A stretch of DNA of 64,000 nucleotides, taken from assembly GCF_000717185.1 (NCBI RefSeq), contig NZ_JNYE01000007.1:43791-107790 (forward strand), written 5' to 3'. Positions 42,509 to 51,333 of the stretch are shown here, piece after piece. The position numbers and the translations under genes were made by a program. Position 1 is the first letter of the stretch; each line of letters begins with the position of its first letter. The notes below the pieces were generated by a model. The model was not told the DNA's origin. It was given only the letters and a program-made list of their open reading frames with translations, and made no database searches. Source of the DNA: Kitasatospora phosalacinea. GTDB lineage: Bacteria > Actinomycetota > Actinomycetes > Streptomycetales > Streptomycetaceae.

Positions 42509-42865
42509 ATGGCGGAGGAGGAGGACGAGGAGCCGCAGGAGCTGGACTTCCGGTTCACGCTGGCGAACGAGCGGACGTTCCTGGCCTGGATCAGGACCGC
42601 GCTGGCGCTGCTCGCCGGGGCGGTGGGCCTGGACCAGCTGACGCCGGACCTGGCGCCGGTGCCGGTCCGGGTGACGCTCTCGGTGCTGCTGGCCGCGGGC
42701 GGAGCGGGCCTGGGGGTGGCCGCGTACCACCGGTGGGTGCGGGTGGAGCGGGCGATGCGGGCGGGCGGGCCGCTGCCCGCGACCCGGATCATGCTGGTGC
42801 TGACGGTGTGCACGGCGGTCGCGGCGGCGGTGTTCTCGGTGCTGATCGTCGGCTGGTCGCGGTGA
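42509..42865 (+). CDS. DUF202 family membrane protein (YidH type)
   Basis: The 118-residue protein has an acidic start, then the family-defining [20 protein letters not shown] (about 19-38) as the first half helix, and two more membrane helices. Its function is not known. Its stop overlaps the start of a second DUF202 protein (GTGA), so they are made together and possibly form a heteromer. Confidence 0.88.
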   Translation: MAEEEDEEPQELDFRFTLANERTFLAWIRTALALLAGAVGLDQLTPDLAPVPVRVTLSVLLAAGGAGLGVAAYHRWVRVERAMRAGGPLPATRIMLVLTVCTAVAAAVFSVLIVGWSR

Positions 42866-43185
42866 CCGCCGCCCCCCGCGACCCGGGCCTGCAGCCGGAG
42901 CGGACGCTGCTGGCGTGGAGCCGCACCGCGCTGGTGCTGGCCGCCGACGCGCTGCTGGTCCTGCGCACCGGCTACGTCCACCAGCTGCCCGGACTGGCCG
43001 TGCTGGGCGGGGTGTTGGCGGTGGCGGCGGTCGGGCTGTACGTGCACGGGGTGCGGCGGCGCAGTGCGGTGGAACACAGTCCGCACGTCACGGCGAGCCG
43101 GTGGTGGATGCGCGGGCTGACCCTCGCGGTGGTGCTGGCGGCGGGCGGGTCGGCCTGGTCGGTGCTGGTGAACCGGGGCGGATGA
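42862..43185 (+). CDS. DUF202 family membrane protein
   Basis: The 107-residue protein has [20 protein letters not shown] at about 10-29, the same motif as the previous gene, then three membrane helices and a short C-terminus. It starts at a GTG that overlaps the stop of the first DUF202 gene. Two consecutive and unequal DUF202 proteins are common in actinobacteria. Confidence 0.88.
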   Translation: MTAAPRDPGLQPERTLLAWSRTALVLAADALLVLRTGYVHQLPGLAVLGGVLAVAAVGLYVHGVRRRSAVEHSPHVTASRWWMRGLTLAVVLAAGGSAWSVLVNRGG

Positions 43186-43385
43186 GCCCCGGGGCGGCCC
43201 GCCGGACCGCCCCGCCGGGCCCTCGGGTGGTACAGACCACATGACTCGGATCACCTGTTTTTCGACGGCTGTTTGCCGACGGGTGTATACGTTCGCCGAC
43301 AAGGCCAGGCATACTGGCCGAGTCGGGCGTTCCGCCCGATTCCCAGTCACAGCGAGAACTTCCACGAAAGGACCGGTGGTCAGGG
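43186..43385. promoter_or_regulatory. tatA upstream region
   Basis: These 200 bases between the DUF202 pair and tatA contain an AT-richer part (43245-43300) with TGTTTTTCGACGGCTGTTTG. This is the most likely promoter segment, but I cannot assign a sigma factor. Confidence 0.4.
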
Positions 43386-43658
43386 ATGTTCCGTAACGGT
43401 CTTGAGCCCTGGCACATCGCCATCATGGTGGTGGTGCTGGTCCTGCTGTTCGGCTCGAAGAAGCTGCCCGAGATGGCCCGCGGCCTCGGCAAGTCGATGC
43501 GCATCCTGAAGGCGGAGACCAAGGCCCTGCGCGAGGACGACGCGCCCGCGGAGGCCCAGAACGGCACCGCCGCCTCGCAGGCCGAGCAGCCGCGCCAGGC
43601 CGTCGAGCCGATCGTCGTCACCAAGGTCTCCGAGCCCACGAAGTCGACCACGGCCTGA
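43386..43658 (+). CDS. tatA: Twin-arginine translocase subunit TatA
   Basis: The 90-residue protein has a short N-terminal polar part, one membrane helix (AIMVVVLVLLFG, about 12-23), the conserved FGSKKLPEMARGLGKSMRI amphipathic helix and a charged C-terminus. TatA forms the pore part of the Tat pathway in the plasma membrane. The length is at the short end for TatA. It is monocistronic here, with tatC elsewhere. The siderophore-binding lipoprotein in this window carries a twin-Arg signal that would use it. Confidence 0.93.
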   Translation: MFRNGLEPWHIAIMVVVLVLLFGSKKLPEMARGLGKSMRILKAETKALREDDAPAEAQNGTAASQAEQPRQAVEPIVVTKVSEPTKSTTA

Positions 43659-43693
43659 CGCCCCGTCGGCCCCGGCCGACGCCGTCCGCCGTA

Positions 43694-43736
43694 CCGGAGC
43701 CCCCGGCCCGTCGCCCTGACGGACCGGGGGCTCCGG
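43694..43736 (+). terminator. Hairpin terminator after tatA
   Basis: A perfect 13-bp outer stem (CCGGAGCCCCCGG and its complement), with a second inner pairing CCGTC/GACGG, lies 35 bases after the tatA stop. Confidence 0.85.
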
Positions 43737-43820
43737 CGTGTCGGCACGCCCGAGTGGCTGACCGTTTTGTTCTGTTATCTCCTGGTATCCAGCTGACGGC
43801 GGATCACCAGGGAGGCACGG

Positions 43821-45158
43821 ATGGCGGCGGACCCGTCGGAGGATCGCGAGCTCGCGGAGCTGCGCGAGCGGATCGCCGTCCTGGAGCAGCAGAAGGCCCC
43901 CCGGCGCGAGCACCACCGGGTGCGGTCCTTCTTCGCGGTGCTGCTGATCGTGCTGGCCGCGGTGCTGACCCCGCTCGGGGTGGTCGCCGCCTGGAGCAAG
44001 TCGCAGGTCACCGACACCGACCGGTTCGTGTCCACGATGGCGCCGCTGGCCTCCGACCCGGCGGTGCAGAACGCGCTCACCGACCGGGTCACCGCCGCGG
44101 TGATGGAGCAGCTGCCGATCACCGCGCTGCTGAACGAGGTCGCCCCCGCCGACCGTCCGCTGCTGGACGCCGCCCTGGGCAAGGTCGGACCGGCGCTGAC
44201 CAGCGGGCTGACCGGCTTCGTCCACGACCAGGTGCTGCGCTTCGTCCGGTCCGACGCGTTCGCCACCGTCTGGACCGGCGTGCTGCGCAACGCGCACGCC
44301 GCGTTCGACAAGGTGCTGACCGGGCAGGGCGGCGGGGCGGTGCAGATCAAGGACGACACCGTCAGCCTGGACCTGGGGCCGGTGGTCGCCGCGGTCAAGG
44401 AGCGGCTGGTGGCCAACGGCCTGGGGCTGGCCTCGAAGATCCCCGAGGTGCACACCGACTACACGCTGGTGCAGTCGGACGCCGTGCAGAAGGCGCAGAC
44501 CGGGCTGCGGCTGCTCGACCTGGCCGGGTTCTGGGTGCCGGTGCTGGCGCTGCTGTGCGCGGTCGGCGGCGTCCTGCTGGCGGTGCACCACCGCCGGGCC
44601 GCCGTCGGGGCGGCGCTCGGGATGGCCGCCGCGGCGGGCCTGCTGGGCATCGGGCTGAGCGTGTTCCGGGCGATCTACCTGGACAAGTTGCCCGCGGGCG
44701 TCGACCAGGCCGCCGCGATGGCGGTGTACGACACCCTGGTGCGCTACCTGCGGGCCGCGGTCCGGATGCTGCTGGCGCTGGGCGTGGTGGTCGCGCTGGC
44801 GGCCTGGCTGTCCGGCTCGGGCCGCCGGGCCGGCTGGGTGCGGCACCTGTGGCAGGAGGGGCTGGGCGCGGTGCGGCGGGCCGCCGAGGGCATCGGCATG
44901 CGGCTGGGCCCGGTCGGCCCGTTCGTCCACCGCTGGAAGGCCTGGCTGGGCTGGGGCGCGGTCGTGGTCGCCGCCGTGGTGCTGCTGACCTGGAGCTACC
45001 CGACCGGCGCGGTGGTGCTGTGGATCGCGGTGGTGCTGCTGGCCGTCCTGGCCGTGCTGGAGTTCCTCGACACCCCCGCCGACGCCCCCGCCGCCCCGCC
45101 CCCCGCCGGGCCGCCCGCGGGCGGGGATCCCGCGGACGGGAAGGCTGCACCGGCGTGA
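43821..45158 (+). CDS. Multi-helix membrane protein
   Basis: The 445-residue protein starts with a short coiled coil (LAELRERIAVLEQQ), then a membrane helix (about 36-58), an extracellular domain of about 170 residues without Cys, and five more helices towards the C-terminus, followed by a Pro/Gly-rich tail. I do not recognise a named family. GGGAGG precedes the ATG. Its stop overlaps the GTG of the K+ channel gene, suggesting joint production. Confidence 0.75.
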   Translation: MAADPSEDRELAELRERIAVLEQQKAPRREHHRVRSFFAVLLIVLAAVLTPLGVVAAWSKSQVTDTDRFVSTMAPLASDPAVQNALTDRVTAAVMEQLPITALLNEVAPADRPLLDAALGKVGPALTSGLTGFVHDQVLRFVRSDAFATVWTGVLRNAHAAFDKVLTGQGGGAVQIKDDTVSLDLGPVVAAVKERLVANGLGLASKIPEVHTDYTLVQSDAVQKAQTGLRLLDLAGFWVPVLALLCAVGGVLLAVHHRRAAVGAALGMAAAAGLLGIGLSVFRAIYLDKLPAGVDQAAAMAVYDTLVRYLRAAVRMLLALGVVVALAAWLSGSGRRAGWVRHLWQEGLGAVRRAAEGIGMRLGPVGPFVHRWKAWLGWGAVVVAAVVLLTWSYPTGAVVLWIAVVLLAVLAVLEFLDTPADAPAAPPPAGPPAGGDPADGKAAPA

Positions 45159-45670
45159 GGGAGCTCGTCCGGATGTACGTCGGCATGCTGGCCGGGCCGG
45201 TGCTGCTGCTGGTGGTCTACTTCGCGGTGCCGCTCGGCGGGTTCGGGCCGCACCACCCGGGGATCAGCTGGACGACGTTCGGCGTGCTGCTGGCCGTGCT
45301 CGGCGCCGGGGTGCTGCGCGAGGTGCGGATGCAGGTGCTGGGGCAGTCCCGGCACCCGGTGCCGCGGATCCTGATCCTGCTGTGCGGCGCGCTGGTGGTG
45401 TTCTCCACCGCCTACCTGGCGATGTCCAAGGACCCGGGCGAGCTGGACGGGCTGGTCACCAAGGTCGACGCGCTGTACTTCACGGTGATCACCATGGCGA
45501 CCGTCGGCTACGGCGACATCCACCCGGCCGGGCAGGCCGCCCGGATCGTGGTGATGCTCCAACTCCTGTACACCGTGGTGTTCCTGACCACCGGCGTGAC
45601 GGCGCTGACCCGGCAGGTGAAGACCAGGGCGGTGCAGCGGGCCCGCCACCGCGGGCAGCGGGACGACTAG
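45155..45670 (+). CDS. Small potassium channel family protein
   Basis: The 171-residue protein has four predicted membrane helices and a pore loop with the selectivity filter TVGYGD (about 117-122) between the last two helices. This is the two-TM pore (Ion_trans_2) type with an extra N-terminal pair. It would form a tetrameric K+ channel. It overlaps the previous membrane protein gene (GTGA). Its stop codon shares bases with the stop of the opposing kinase gene inside a 16-bp palindrome (45661-45676). Confidence 0.88.
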   Translation: MRELVRMYVGMLAGPVLLLVVYFAVPLGGFGPHHPGISWTTFGVLLAVLGAGVLREVRMQVLGQSRHPVPRILILLCGALVVFSTAYLAMSKDPGELDGLVTKVDALYFTVITMATVGYGDIHPAGQAARIVVMLQLLYTVVFLTTGVTALTRQVKTRAVQRARHRGQRDD

Positions 45671-47268
45671 TCGTCCTGCTGGGCGGCCTGGGTGTGGACC
45701 AGGGCGGTGAGGGCGGTGAGCCGGGTCTGCCAGCCGAGCAGGAGCGGGGCGTCCACGGCCTTGTGGCGCTGGAGGTCGCGGACCAGCTTCTGGGCGTCCT
45801 TGAGGGAGTCCTCGGCGTCCGCGGGCTGCTTGTCGTTGACCTCCTGGGTGGCCCGGGCCAGCAGGGTGGTCAGGTCGTCCTGCTTGTCCCGGTCGCGCTT
45901 GAAGTCGGCCTGCGCCACCTCGGCGCGCAGTTGGGCGAGCTGGGTGACCACGGGGCCGCCCCTGGGGGTGGCGGAGGGCTTGGGCGAGGCGCTGGGCTTC
46001 GCGCCGGCGGACGGGGACGGGGGCGGGGAGGGCGTCGGGGAGGGGGCCGCGGTGCCGGTGGCGGCGGTCGGGGCGGGGGTGGGCGCGGCCTCGGGGGTGC
46101 CGCCGCCGCTGAGCGAGAACGCGGCGATGCCCGCCAGGACGGCGATCACGGCCGCGCCGATGCCCCCGTACACCAGCGGGTTGCGGGTGTGCGACGGCCC
46201 GGGCTCCTCGTCCTCGTAGCGGGCCGAGCGCAGCAGCGGGGCCTGCACCGGCGGCAGCACCGAGGTCCGCTGCGGTTCGGCCCACGGCTGCTGCGGCTGG
46301 TGCGGCGCGGTCCACGGCTGGTGCGGCGGGGCCGGGGCCGGGAAGGCGGCGGCCGGGAAGGCGGCGGCCGGGAAGGCGGCGGCGGGGACGGGCGGCAGCA
46401 CCTGGGTGGCCGCGCCGAGCAGTTGGGCGGTGCGGTCGGCGGGGGCGGCCGGGACGGCGGCGAGCAGTTCGGCGGCCGCGGACTGCGCGTCGGCGGGGCG
46501 CTGGTCCGGGTGCTTGGCGAGCAGCCGCATGAGCGCGGCGTCCAGCGCGGGCGGCACGTCGGGGCGGTGGACGGACACCGGGACGGGGTACTCGGTGACG
46601 TGCTTGAAGGTCACCGCGACGGGGGTGTCGGCGGTGAACGGCGGCGCACCGGCCAGCATCTCGTACAGCACGCAGCCGACCGCGTACAGGTCGGCGCGGC
46701 CGTCGACCTGCCCGGCGGTGGCCTGTTCCGGGGAGAGGTAGGCGGCGGTGCCCAGCACCGAGGCGGTCTGGGTGAGCTGCTGCCCGGCGGAGGAGCCGGC
46801 CCGGGCGATGCCGAAGTCGACGACCTTCACCCCGCCGTCCTGGGTGATCATGACGTTGCCGGGCTTGATGTCGCGGTGCACCAGGCCCTGGGCGTGGGCG
46901 GCGGCCAGCGCGTCCAGCACGGCGGCGGCGGTGCCGACCGCGCGCTCCACCGGCAGCACGCCCTGCTCGGCGATCACCCGGCCCAGGGTGGCGCCGTGCA
47001 CCAGCTCCATCACCAGGTACGGGGAGCCCTGGTCGACGCCGGAGTCGAAGACCGTGACGATCCGCGGGTGCGCCAGCAGCGCGGCCGACCTGGCCTCGCG
47101 GGCGAACCGCTCGGCGAACCGCGGGTCGTCGGCCAGGCCGCCGTTGAGCACCTTGACCGCGACCGGGCGGCCCAGCTGGTGGTCCAGGGCGCGGTACACG
47201 GTGGCCATGCCGCCCACGCCGAGGATCTCGCCGAGTTCGTAGCGCCCGTTCAGCGCGCGTCCGATCAT
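45667..47268 (-). CDS. Ser/Thr protein kinase, single-pass membrane
   Basis: The 533-residue protein is a Hanks-type kinase. It has a glycine loop LGVGGMATVYRA (about 16-27), Lys in VAVKVLNG, HRDIKPGN (about 129-136), DFGIA and YLSPEQ. A Pro/Ala linker with a repeated AAAFP unit follows, then one membrane helix (about 370-392) and an extracellular Pro/Thr-rich stalk with a helical end. There is no PASTA repeat. It would sense something outside the cell through this C-terminal helical part. The kinase end converges with the K+ channel gene. Confidence 0.93.
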   Translation of the reverse strand: MIGRALNGRYELGEILGVGGMATVYRALDHQLGRPVAVKVLNGGLADDPRFAERFAREARSAALLAHPRIVTVFDSGVDQGSPYLVMELVHGATLGRVIAEQGVLPVERAVGTAAAVLDALAAAHAQGLVHRDIKPGNVMITQDGGVKVVDFGIARAGSSAGQQLTQTASVLGTAAYLSPEQATAGQVDGRADLYAVGCVLYEMLAGAPPFTADTPVAVTFKHVTEYPVPVSVHRPDVPPALDAALMRLLAKHPDQRPADAQSAAAELLAAVPAAPADRTAQLLGAATQVLPPVPAAAFPAAAFPAAAFPAPAPPHQPWTAPHQPQQPWAEPQRTSVLPPVQAPLLRSARYEDEEPGPSHTRNPLVYGGIGAAVIAVLAGIAAFSLSGGGTPEAAPTPAPTAATGTAAPSPTPSPPPSPSAGAKPSASPKPSATPRGGPVVTQLAQLRAEVAQADFKRDRDKQDDLTTLLARATQEVNDKQPADAEDSLKDAQKLVRDLQRHKAVDAPLLLGWQTRLTALTALVHTQAAQQDD

Positions 47269-47331
47269 CGGATGCTCCTCTCAACTCCGGGCGGGCACCC
47301 GTGAACCATAGCGGGCGCCGTCAACCGGGGT

Positions 47332-47505
47332 TCACGGACGCTGGACGAGCAGCAGCGCGGCCAGCGCCGCGAGGGCCGCCGCCAGCAGGGTGCGGGACAC
47401 GCCCCGCGGGCCGCGGGCGGACCGGCGGGCCGCGCGGCGGACGGACCGGCGGACGGACCGGCGGGCGGCGCGCTCGGCGGCGGGCGAGGTGCGGGGGAAG
47501 GTCAT
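47332..47505 (-). CDS. Small basic membrane peptide starting like the next enzyme
   Basis: A 57-residue frame from ATG 47505 starts MTFPRTSP, exactly like the deacetylase/glycosyltransferase that ends 4 bases before. It continues with an Arg-rich segment and one hydrophobic helix (LLAAALAALAALLLV) to the stop. The bases before both start codons (GGGGGAAGGTCAT in plus orientation) also match. It may be a duplicated N-terminus that became a separate gene. GGAG lies about 9 bases upstream. Confidence 0.5.
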   Translation of the reverse strand: MTFPRTSPAAERAARRSVRRSVRRAARRSARGPRGVSRTLLAAALAALAALLLVQRP

Positions 47506-47509
47506 CGCG

Positions 47510-49681
47510 TCAACTCCGGTTCGCCGGGGCCTGGAGGGAGCCGTAGCGCTGCATCCGCTGCCAGCGCAGCCGGTTGCCGGCCAGCGCGGTCCACACCGAC
47601 TGGATCACCACCAGGTACATCAGCTGGCGGTAGACGACCTGCTGGAGCGGCAGCGTCCACAGCGGGCCCAGCCGCTCGCCGTCCAGCCGGAACGCGTAGC
47701 AGGCCGACAGCACCTGCAGCACCAGGAAGCCCAGCCAGACCGCGGCGATCCGCACCGGGTCGAGGAACAGCAGGCCGTAGACCGCGAACACGTCCACGGC
47801 CGGGGCCAGCAGCGGCAGCAGCACCTGGAACATCAGCAGGTACAGCAGCCCCCGGCGGCCCAGCTTGCCCGCCTGGCCGCGCTGGGCGAGCGAGCGGCGG
47901 TGCTTCCACATCGCCTGAAGGGTGCCGTAGCACCAGCGGTAGCGCTGGCGCCACAGGGCGGAGAGCGAGGCCGGGGCCTCCGTCCAGGCGATCGCCCGCT
48001 CCTCGTAGACCACCCGCCAGCCGGCCCGGCACAGCGCCATCGTCAGGTCGGTGTCCTCGGCCAGGGTCTCCTCGGCGACGCCGCCGAGCCGCAGCAGCGC
48101 CGAGCGGCGGAACGCGCCGACCGCGCCGGGCACGGTGGGCATGCACTGGGCGAGGTCGAAGAAGCGGCGGTCCAGGTTGAAGCCGACCACGTACTCGATG
48201 TGCTGCCAGCGGCCGAGCAGCCCGCCCCGGTTGATCACCTTGGCGTTGCCCGACACCGCGCCGACCCGGCGGTCCGCGAACGGCTGCACCAGCAGCCGGA
48301 CGGCGTCCGGCTCGAACACGGTGTCCCCGTCGACCATCACCACCAGCTCGCAACTGGCGTGCCGCAGACCGTTGTTGAGCGCCGCGGGCTTGCCCGCGTT
48401 GGCCTGTCGGAGCACCCGGACGCCGGGCAGGCCGAGCGACTCCACCAGCTCCGCGGTGCCGTCCGTGGAGCCGTCGTCGACCACGATCACCTCCACCGGG
48501 TGGTCGGAGGCCAGCAGCGAGCGCACCGCCGCCTCGATGCCCGCGCGCTCGTTGTACGCGGGCACGATCACGGTGACCGGCTCGGTGACCGGCGGCCCCC
48601 AGCCGCGGCGGCGCAGGCGCCGGTGCCGCGCGGCGGCGAACAGCAGCACCGCCGCGCGCAGCACGCTGACCGCGCCCGCCGCCCAGAGCAGCCAGCCGAG
48701 CACCGCCACCGCACCGTCGCCGCCGGCCAGGGCGAGCAGCAGCGCCCGGCCCTGCCAGTGCTCGGCGGTGCTCGCCGGGTGCGCGGCGTCCGCGATCGAC
48801 GCGGTCTCGGAGACCGTCCCGACCCGGACGCCCGCCTGCTTCAGCTTCGGCAGCAGCTCGGCCAGCGCCGCCACGGTCTGCGAACGGTCGCCGCCCGCGT
48901 CGTGCATCAGCACGACCTGCCCGGCCGGGCCCTGCGGGGTGGCGCCCGCGACGATCCGCTCGACGCCCGGGCGCCGCCAGTCCTCGCTGTCCAGCGTGGT
49001 CAGCACCGTCAGGTAGCCGGACTGCCCGGCCTGCCGGACGGCCTGCCAGTCGGCGTCGGTGAGCGCGTCGTTGGTCGAGGAGTACGGGGGCCGCAGCAGC
49101 GCGGTGGTGGTGCCGGTCGCACCGGCCACCGCGAGCTGCGCCTCGCGCAGTTCGAGCGAGCGGCGCCACGGCGCGGCCTGCCCGAGGTCGGCGTGGGTGA
49201 AGGTGTGGATGCCGAGCTGGTGGCCCTCGGCGAGGATCCGGCGGGCCAGCTCGGGGTGGTCGGCGACCTGGGTGCCGACCACGAAGAAGGTCGCGTGCAC
49301 CCCCTGCTGCTTCAGCACGTCCAGGACCTTCGGCGTCCAGACCGGGTCGGGGCCGTCGTCGAAGGTCAGCGCGACGGTGCCCGGGGCGGGCCGGGCGGTG
49401 CGCGGCGTCGCGGCGGACGCGTCGATCACCGGCCCGCCGTGCGCGGCCTCCGGGGGGACGGCGTACGCGGGCCCGGCGGCGCGGGCACCGCCGTCGGGCG
49501 CCGACCCGTACAGGTGGCGGGTGTAGCCCTGCAGCAGCAGCGCCGCGGCCAGGGTCACCACCAGGGCGGTCAGCAGCAGCCAGTGGGTGCGGGGCGCGGA
49601 CTGCCGCACCACGCCCCGGCGGCCCCGGCGGCCGCGCTGGGCGGGGCCGCCGCGGCGGGGGGAGGTCCGGGGGAAGGTCAT
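47510..49681 (-). CDS. Bifunctional polysaccharide deacetylase / family 2 glycosyltransferase
   Basis: The 723-residue protein has an Arg-rich N-terminus, one membrane helix (about 35-52), an extracellular NodB-type deacetylase (TFDDGPDP at about 104, HTFTHADLG and RPPYSS as further motifs), two helices, and a processive GT2 domain (VIVPAYNE about 369, DDGSTD, DGDT, EDTDL and QRYRW near 579) followed by several helices. Such fusions make and deacetylate a surface glycan, for example a poly-GlcNAc-like polymer. It lies last but one in a leftward set that begins with an ECF sigma factor, which may control it. Confidence 0.9.
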   Translation of the reverse strand: MTFPRTSPRRGGPAQRGRRGRRGVVRQSAPRTHWLLLTALVVTLAAALLLQGYTRHLYGSAPDGGARAAGPAYAVPPEAAHGGPVIDASAATPRTARPAPGTVALTFDDGPDPVWTPKVLDVLKQQGVHATFFVVGTQVADHPELARRILAEGHQLGIHTFTHADLGQAAPWRRSLELREAQLAVAGATGTTTALLRPPYSSTNDALTDADWQAVRQAGQSGYLTVLTTLDSEDWRRPGVERIVAGATPQGPAGQVVLMHDAGGDRSQTVAALAELLPKLKQAGVRVGTVSETASIADAAHPASTAEHWQGRALLLALAGGDGAVAVLGWLLWAAGAVSVLRAAVLLFAAARHRRLRRRGWGPPVTEPVTVIVPAYNERAGIEAAVRSLLASDHPVEVIVVDDGSTDGTAELVESLGLPGVRVLRQANAGKPAALNNGLRHASCELVVMVDGDTVFEPDAVRLLVQPFADRRVGAVSGNAKVINRGGLLGRWQHIEYVVGFNLDRRFFDLAQCMPTVPGAVGAFRRSALLRLGGVAEETLAEDTDLTMALCRAGWRVVYEERAIAWTEAPASLSALWRQRYRWCYGTLQAMWKHRRSLAQRGQAGKLGRRGLLYLLMFQVLLPLLAPAVDVFAVYGLLFLDPVRIAAVWLGFLVLQVLSACYAFRLDGERLGPLWTLPLQQVVYRQLMYLVVIQSVWTALAGNRLRWQRMQRYGSLQAPANRS

Positions 49682-49691
49682 CGGGGGCTCG

Positions 49692-50162
49692 CTAGGGGTT
49701 CTTGGCGGGTTTGCGGCTGTTGCCCGGCACCGCGGTGCTCCGGCCGTGCGAGGCCGCGGCGCCGGGCGTCGCGGCCGCGGTCGTCGGCGCCGCGGTGCTC
49801 CGGGGCGCCGAACTCGCCGCGGCCGGTGCGACGGGGGCCTGGGCCGGGCGGGTCGTGGGGGCGCCGGTGCCGCCGGGCCCGGACGTGGGCCGGCCGTCCG
49901 CGACCGGGTCGGTGCCCGGGTCGGGCGCCCCGGTGGGCACCGGGACGCTCGGTCCGGCCGGGGCGGCCGGCTTCGGGACGAACGGCGCGTCGAAGGACGG
50001 GCCGCCGAGCGCACTGCTCGCCACCAGGGCCAGGTACCCGGCCGCCGGGACGGCCAGCAGCCACCCGATCCGGCGCGAGCGGCGCTGGCGCCGGCCGCTG
50101 GCGTCGACGAACACCGGGGCGGTCGGGTCGGCGGGCCGCGCTGCGAGCGGGGTTTCGGTCAC
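49692..50162 (-). CDS. Pro/Ala-rich single-TM protein
   Basis: The 156-residue protein has a short cytoplasmic start with an Arg-rich RRQRRSRRIGW, one membrane helix (about 33-52) and a Pro/Ala/Thr/Gly-rich outer region. It lies between the hairpin array and the deacetylase/glycosyltransferase, separated from the latter by only 10 bases, so it is probably co-transcribed. The GTG at 50162 has GGAG 8 bases upstream. I know no function; a cell-surface accessory to glycan synthesis is possible. Confidence 0.65.
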   Translation of the reverse strand: MTETPLAARPADPTAPVFVDASGRRQRRSRRIGWLLAVPAAGYLALVASSALGGPSFDAPFVPKPAAPAGPSVPVPTGAPDPGTDPVADGRPTSGPGGTGAPTTRPAQAPVAPAAASSAPRSTAAPTTAAATPGAAASHGRSTAVPGNSRKPAKNP

Positions 50163-50211
50163 CGGGGCTCCAGGGCGTTCGAACGGTACGGCCGGGCTGG
50201 GCTGGGCTGGG

Positions 50212-50451
50212 CTCCGGACGGACGGCGGACCCGGGGGAGTTCGGTCGTCCGTCCGGAGCGGGTTCCCCGACCGGCGGCGGACCCGGGGGAGTCGTCGGCC
50301 GGTCGGAGCTGTCCCGGACGGACGCGGGCCCGGGGGAGCCCGCCGCCCGTCCGGAGTCGGTCCGGGCGGACGACGGGTACAGGGGCCCGTCGGCCGCCCG
50401 GAGGCGGTGCCCGGTCGGACGGGGGCCCGGGGGAGCCCGCGGTCCGACCGG
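50212..50451. repeat. Tandem array of five hairpins with covarying stems
   Basis: Five inverted repeats follow each other at about 48-bp spacing: 50212-50258 (13-bp stem), 50267-50306 (9 bp), 50314-50354, 50362-50401 (15 bp with one mismatch) and 50411-50451 (10 bp). Cores of the left arms are CCGGACGG, CCGACCGG, CCGGACGG, CCGGGCGG and CCGGTCGG, each matched exactly by its right arm, so the variable bases change in pairs. Four loops contain CCCGGGGGAG, and CGGAG follows each array unit. It lies between the anti-sigma-like gene (stop 50461) and a membrane protein gene (start 50162), inside a leftward transcript. Confidence 0.9.
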
Positions 50452-50460
50452 AGTTCGGTG

Positions 50461-51333
50461 TCAGTCCTGGCCGTTCCCCCCGACGGACGGGCGGTCGGTC
50501 TCGGTGCGCCCCGTCCGGCCGGACGAGGAGGTGGCCGACGGCGACGGCGACGCGGACCTGCTCGGGACGGCCGTGGCCCTCCCGCGGTCGCCCCCGCCCG
50601 GCTGCTCCCAGCCGTGCGCGGACAGCAGCGTGCAGTAGGCGGGCACCTTCTCCGGCGCACCAGCCGCCCGCAGCAGCTCGGCCAGCGCCGGATCGGCGGC
50701 CGCGTCCTTCGGCCTGCTGCCGCCCGCGACCCGGCCGGCGAAGCCCTCGCAGAGCTGCTCCAGCTCCGGCAGGTCGGCAGGGCCCGCGGAGGGCCGGGCG
50801 GAGGGCCGGGCCGGGACGCCGGAGCGGCTCGCCCCCGCGGTCGGCCGGCCGGTGCGCCCGGCGTCGGGGCTCGCGGACGGGCTCTCCGGCTCCCCGGTCG
50901 ACGGGGCGGGTGCGGCGCTGGCGGCCGACGGGGCCGGGGCGGGACCGCCCAGCACCTCCGGCAGCCGACCGGTGGAGGCCGCGACCGCGACGCCGCCCAC
51001 GGCGGTCACGCCCAGCGCGACGGCCACGGCCTTCGCGCTGAGGGCCCGCGCGAGCGCGCTGTCCGCCATCTTTCGTCTCCGGTGCTGCTGGGGGGCCGGC
51101 TGGCGACGAGCCTGCCGGAACGCGGCCAGGGCCCCCTCCTCACCGGGCAGCGGGCCGTCGCCGGCCGCCTCGCTCGTCGCAGCGGCGGCGAGCAGGGCGG
51201 CGAGCTCCGGCCGTCCTGGCGCGGACGGCTGCCCGGTGGAGGGGTCCTGACCGGCCTCCGGGTCGACCGTGACACCGCCGAGCAGGTGCTCGGCGGCGGC
51301 GCGATCGATCCGGCGGGATCGGTTGGTGCTCAT
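50461..51333 (-). CDS. Putative membrane anti-sigma factor
   Basis: The 290-residue protein has a cytoplasmic helical part (1-90, including AAAEHLLGG and FRQARRQ), one membrane helix (about 98-118) and an extracellular part rich in Pro/Ser, with LEQLCEGFAGRVAGG and a second Cys near residue 240 that might form a disulfide. It overlaps the ECF sigma factor stop (ATGA), the typical arrangement of sigma and membrane anti-sigma genes, but has no clear zinc-binding ZAS motif. The hairpin array follows its stop directly. Confidence 0.65.
   Translation of the reverse strand: MSTNRSRRIDRAAAEHLLGGVTVDPEAGQDPSTGQPSAPGRPELAALLAAAATSEAAGDGPLPGEEGALAAFRQARRQPAPQQHRRRKMADSALARALSAKAVAVALGVTAVGGVAVAASTGRLPEVLGGPAPAPSAASAAPAPSTGEPESPSASPDAGRTGRPTAGASRSGVPARPSARPSAGPADLPELEQLCEGFAGRVAGGSRPKDAAADPALAELLRAAGAPEKVPAYCTLLSAHGWEQPGGGDRGRATAVPSRSASPSPSATSSSGRTGRTETDRPSVGGNGQD

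Noticed and set aside
50212..50451. CRISPR-like or simple intergenic terminator cluster
   Set aside because: Units have no unique spacers, and five consecutive covarying hairpins are more than a terminator needs.
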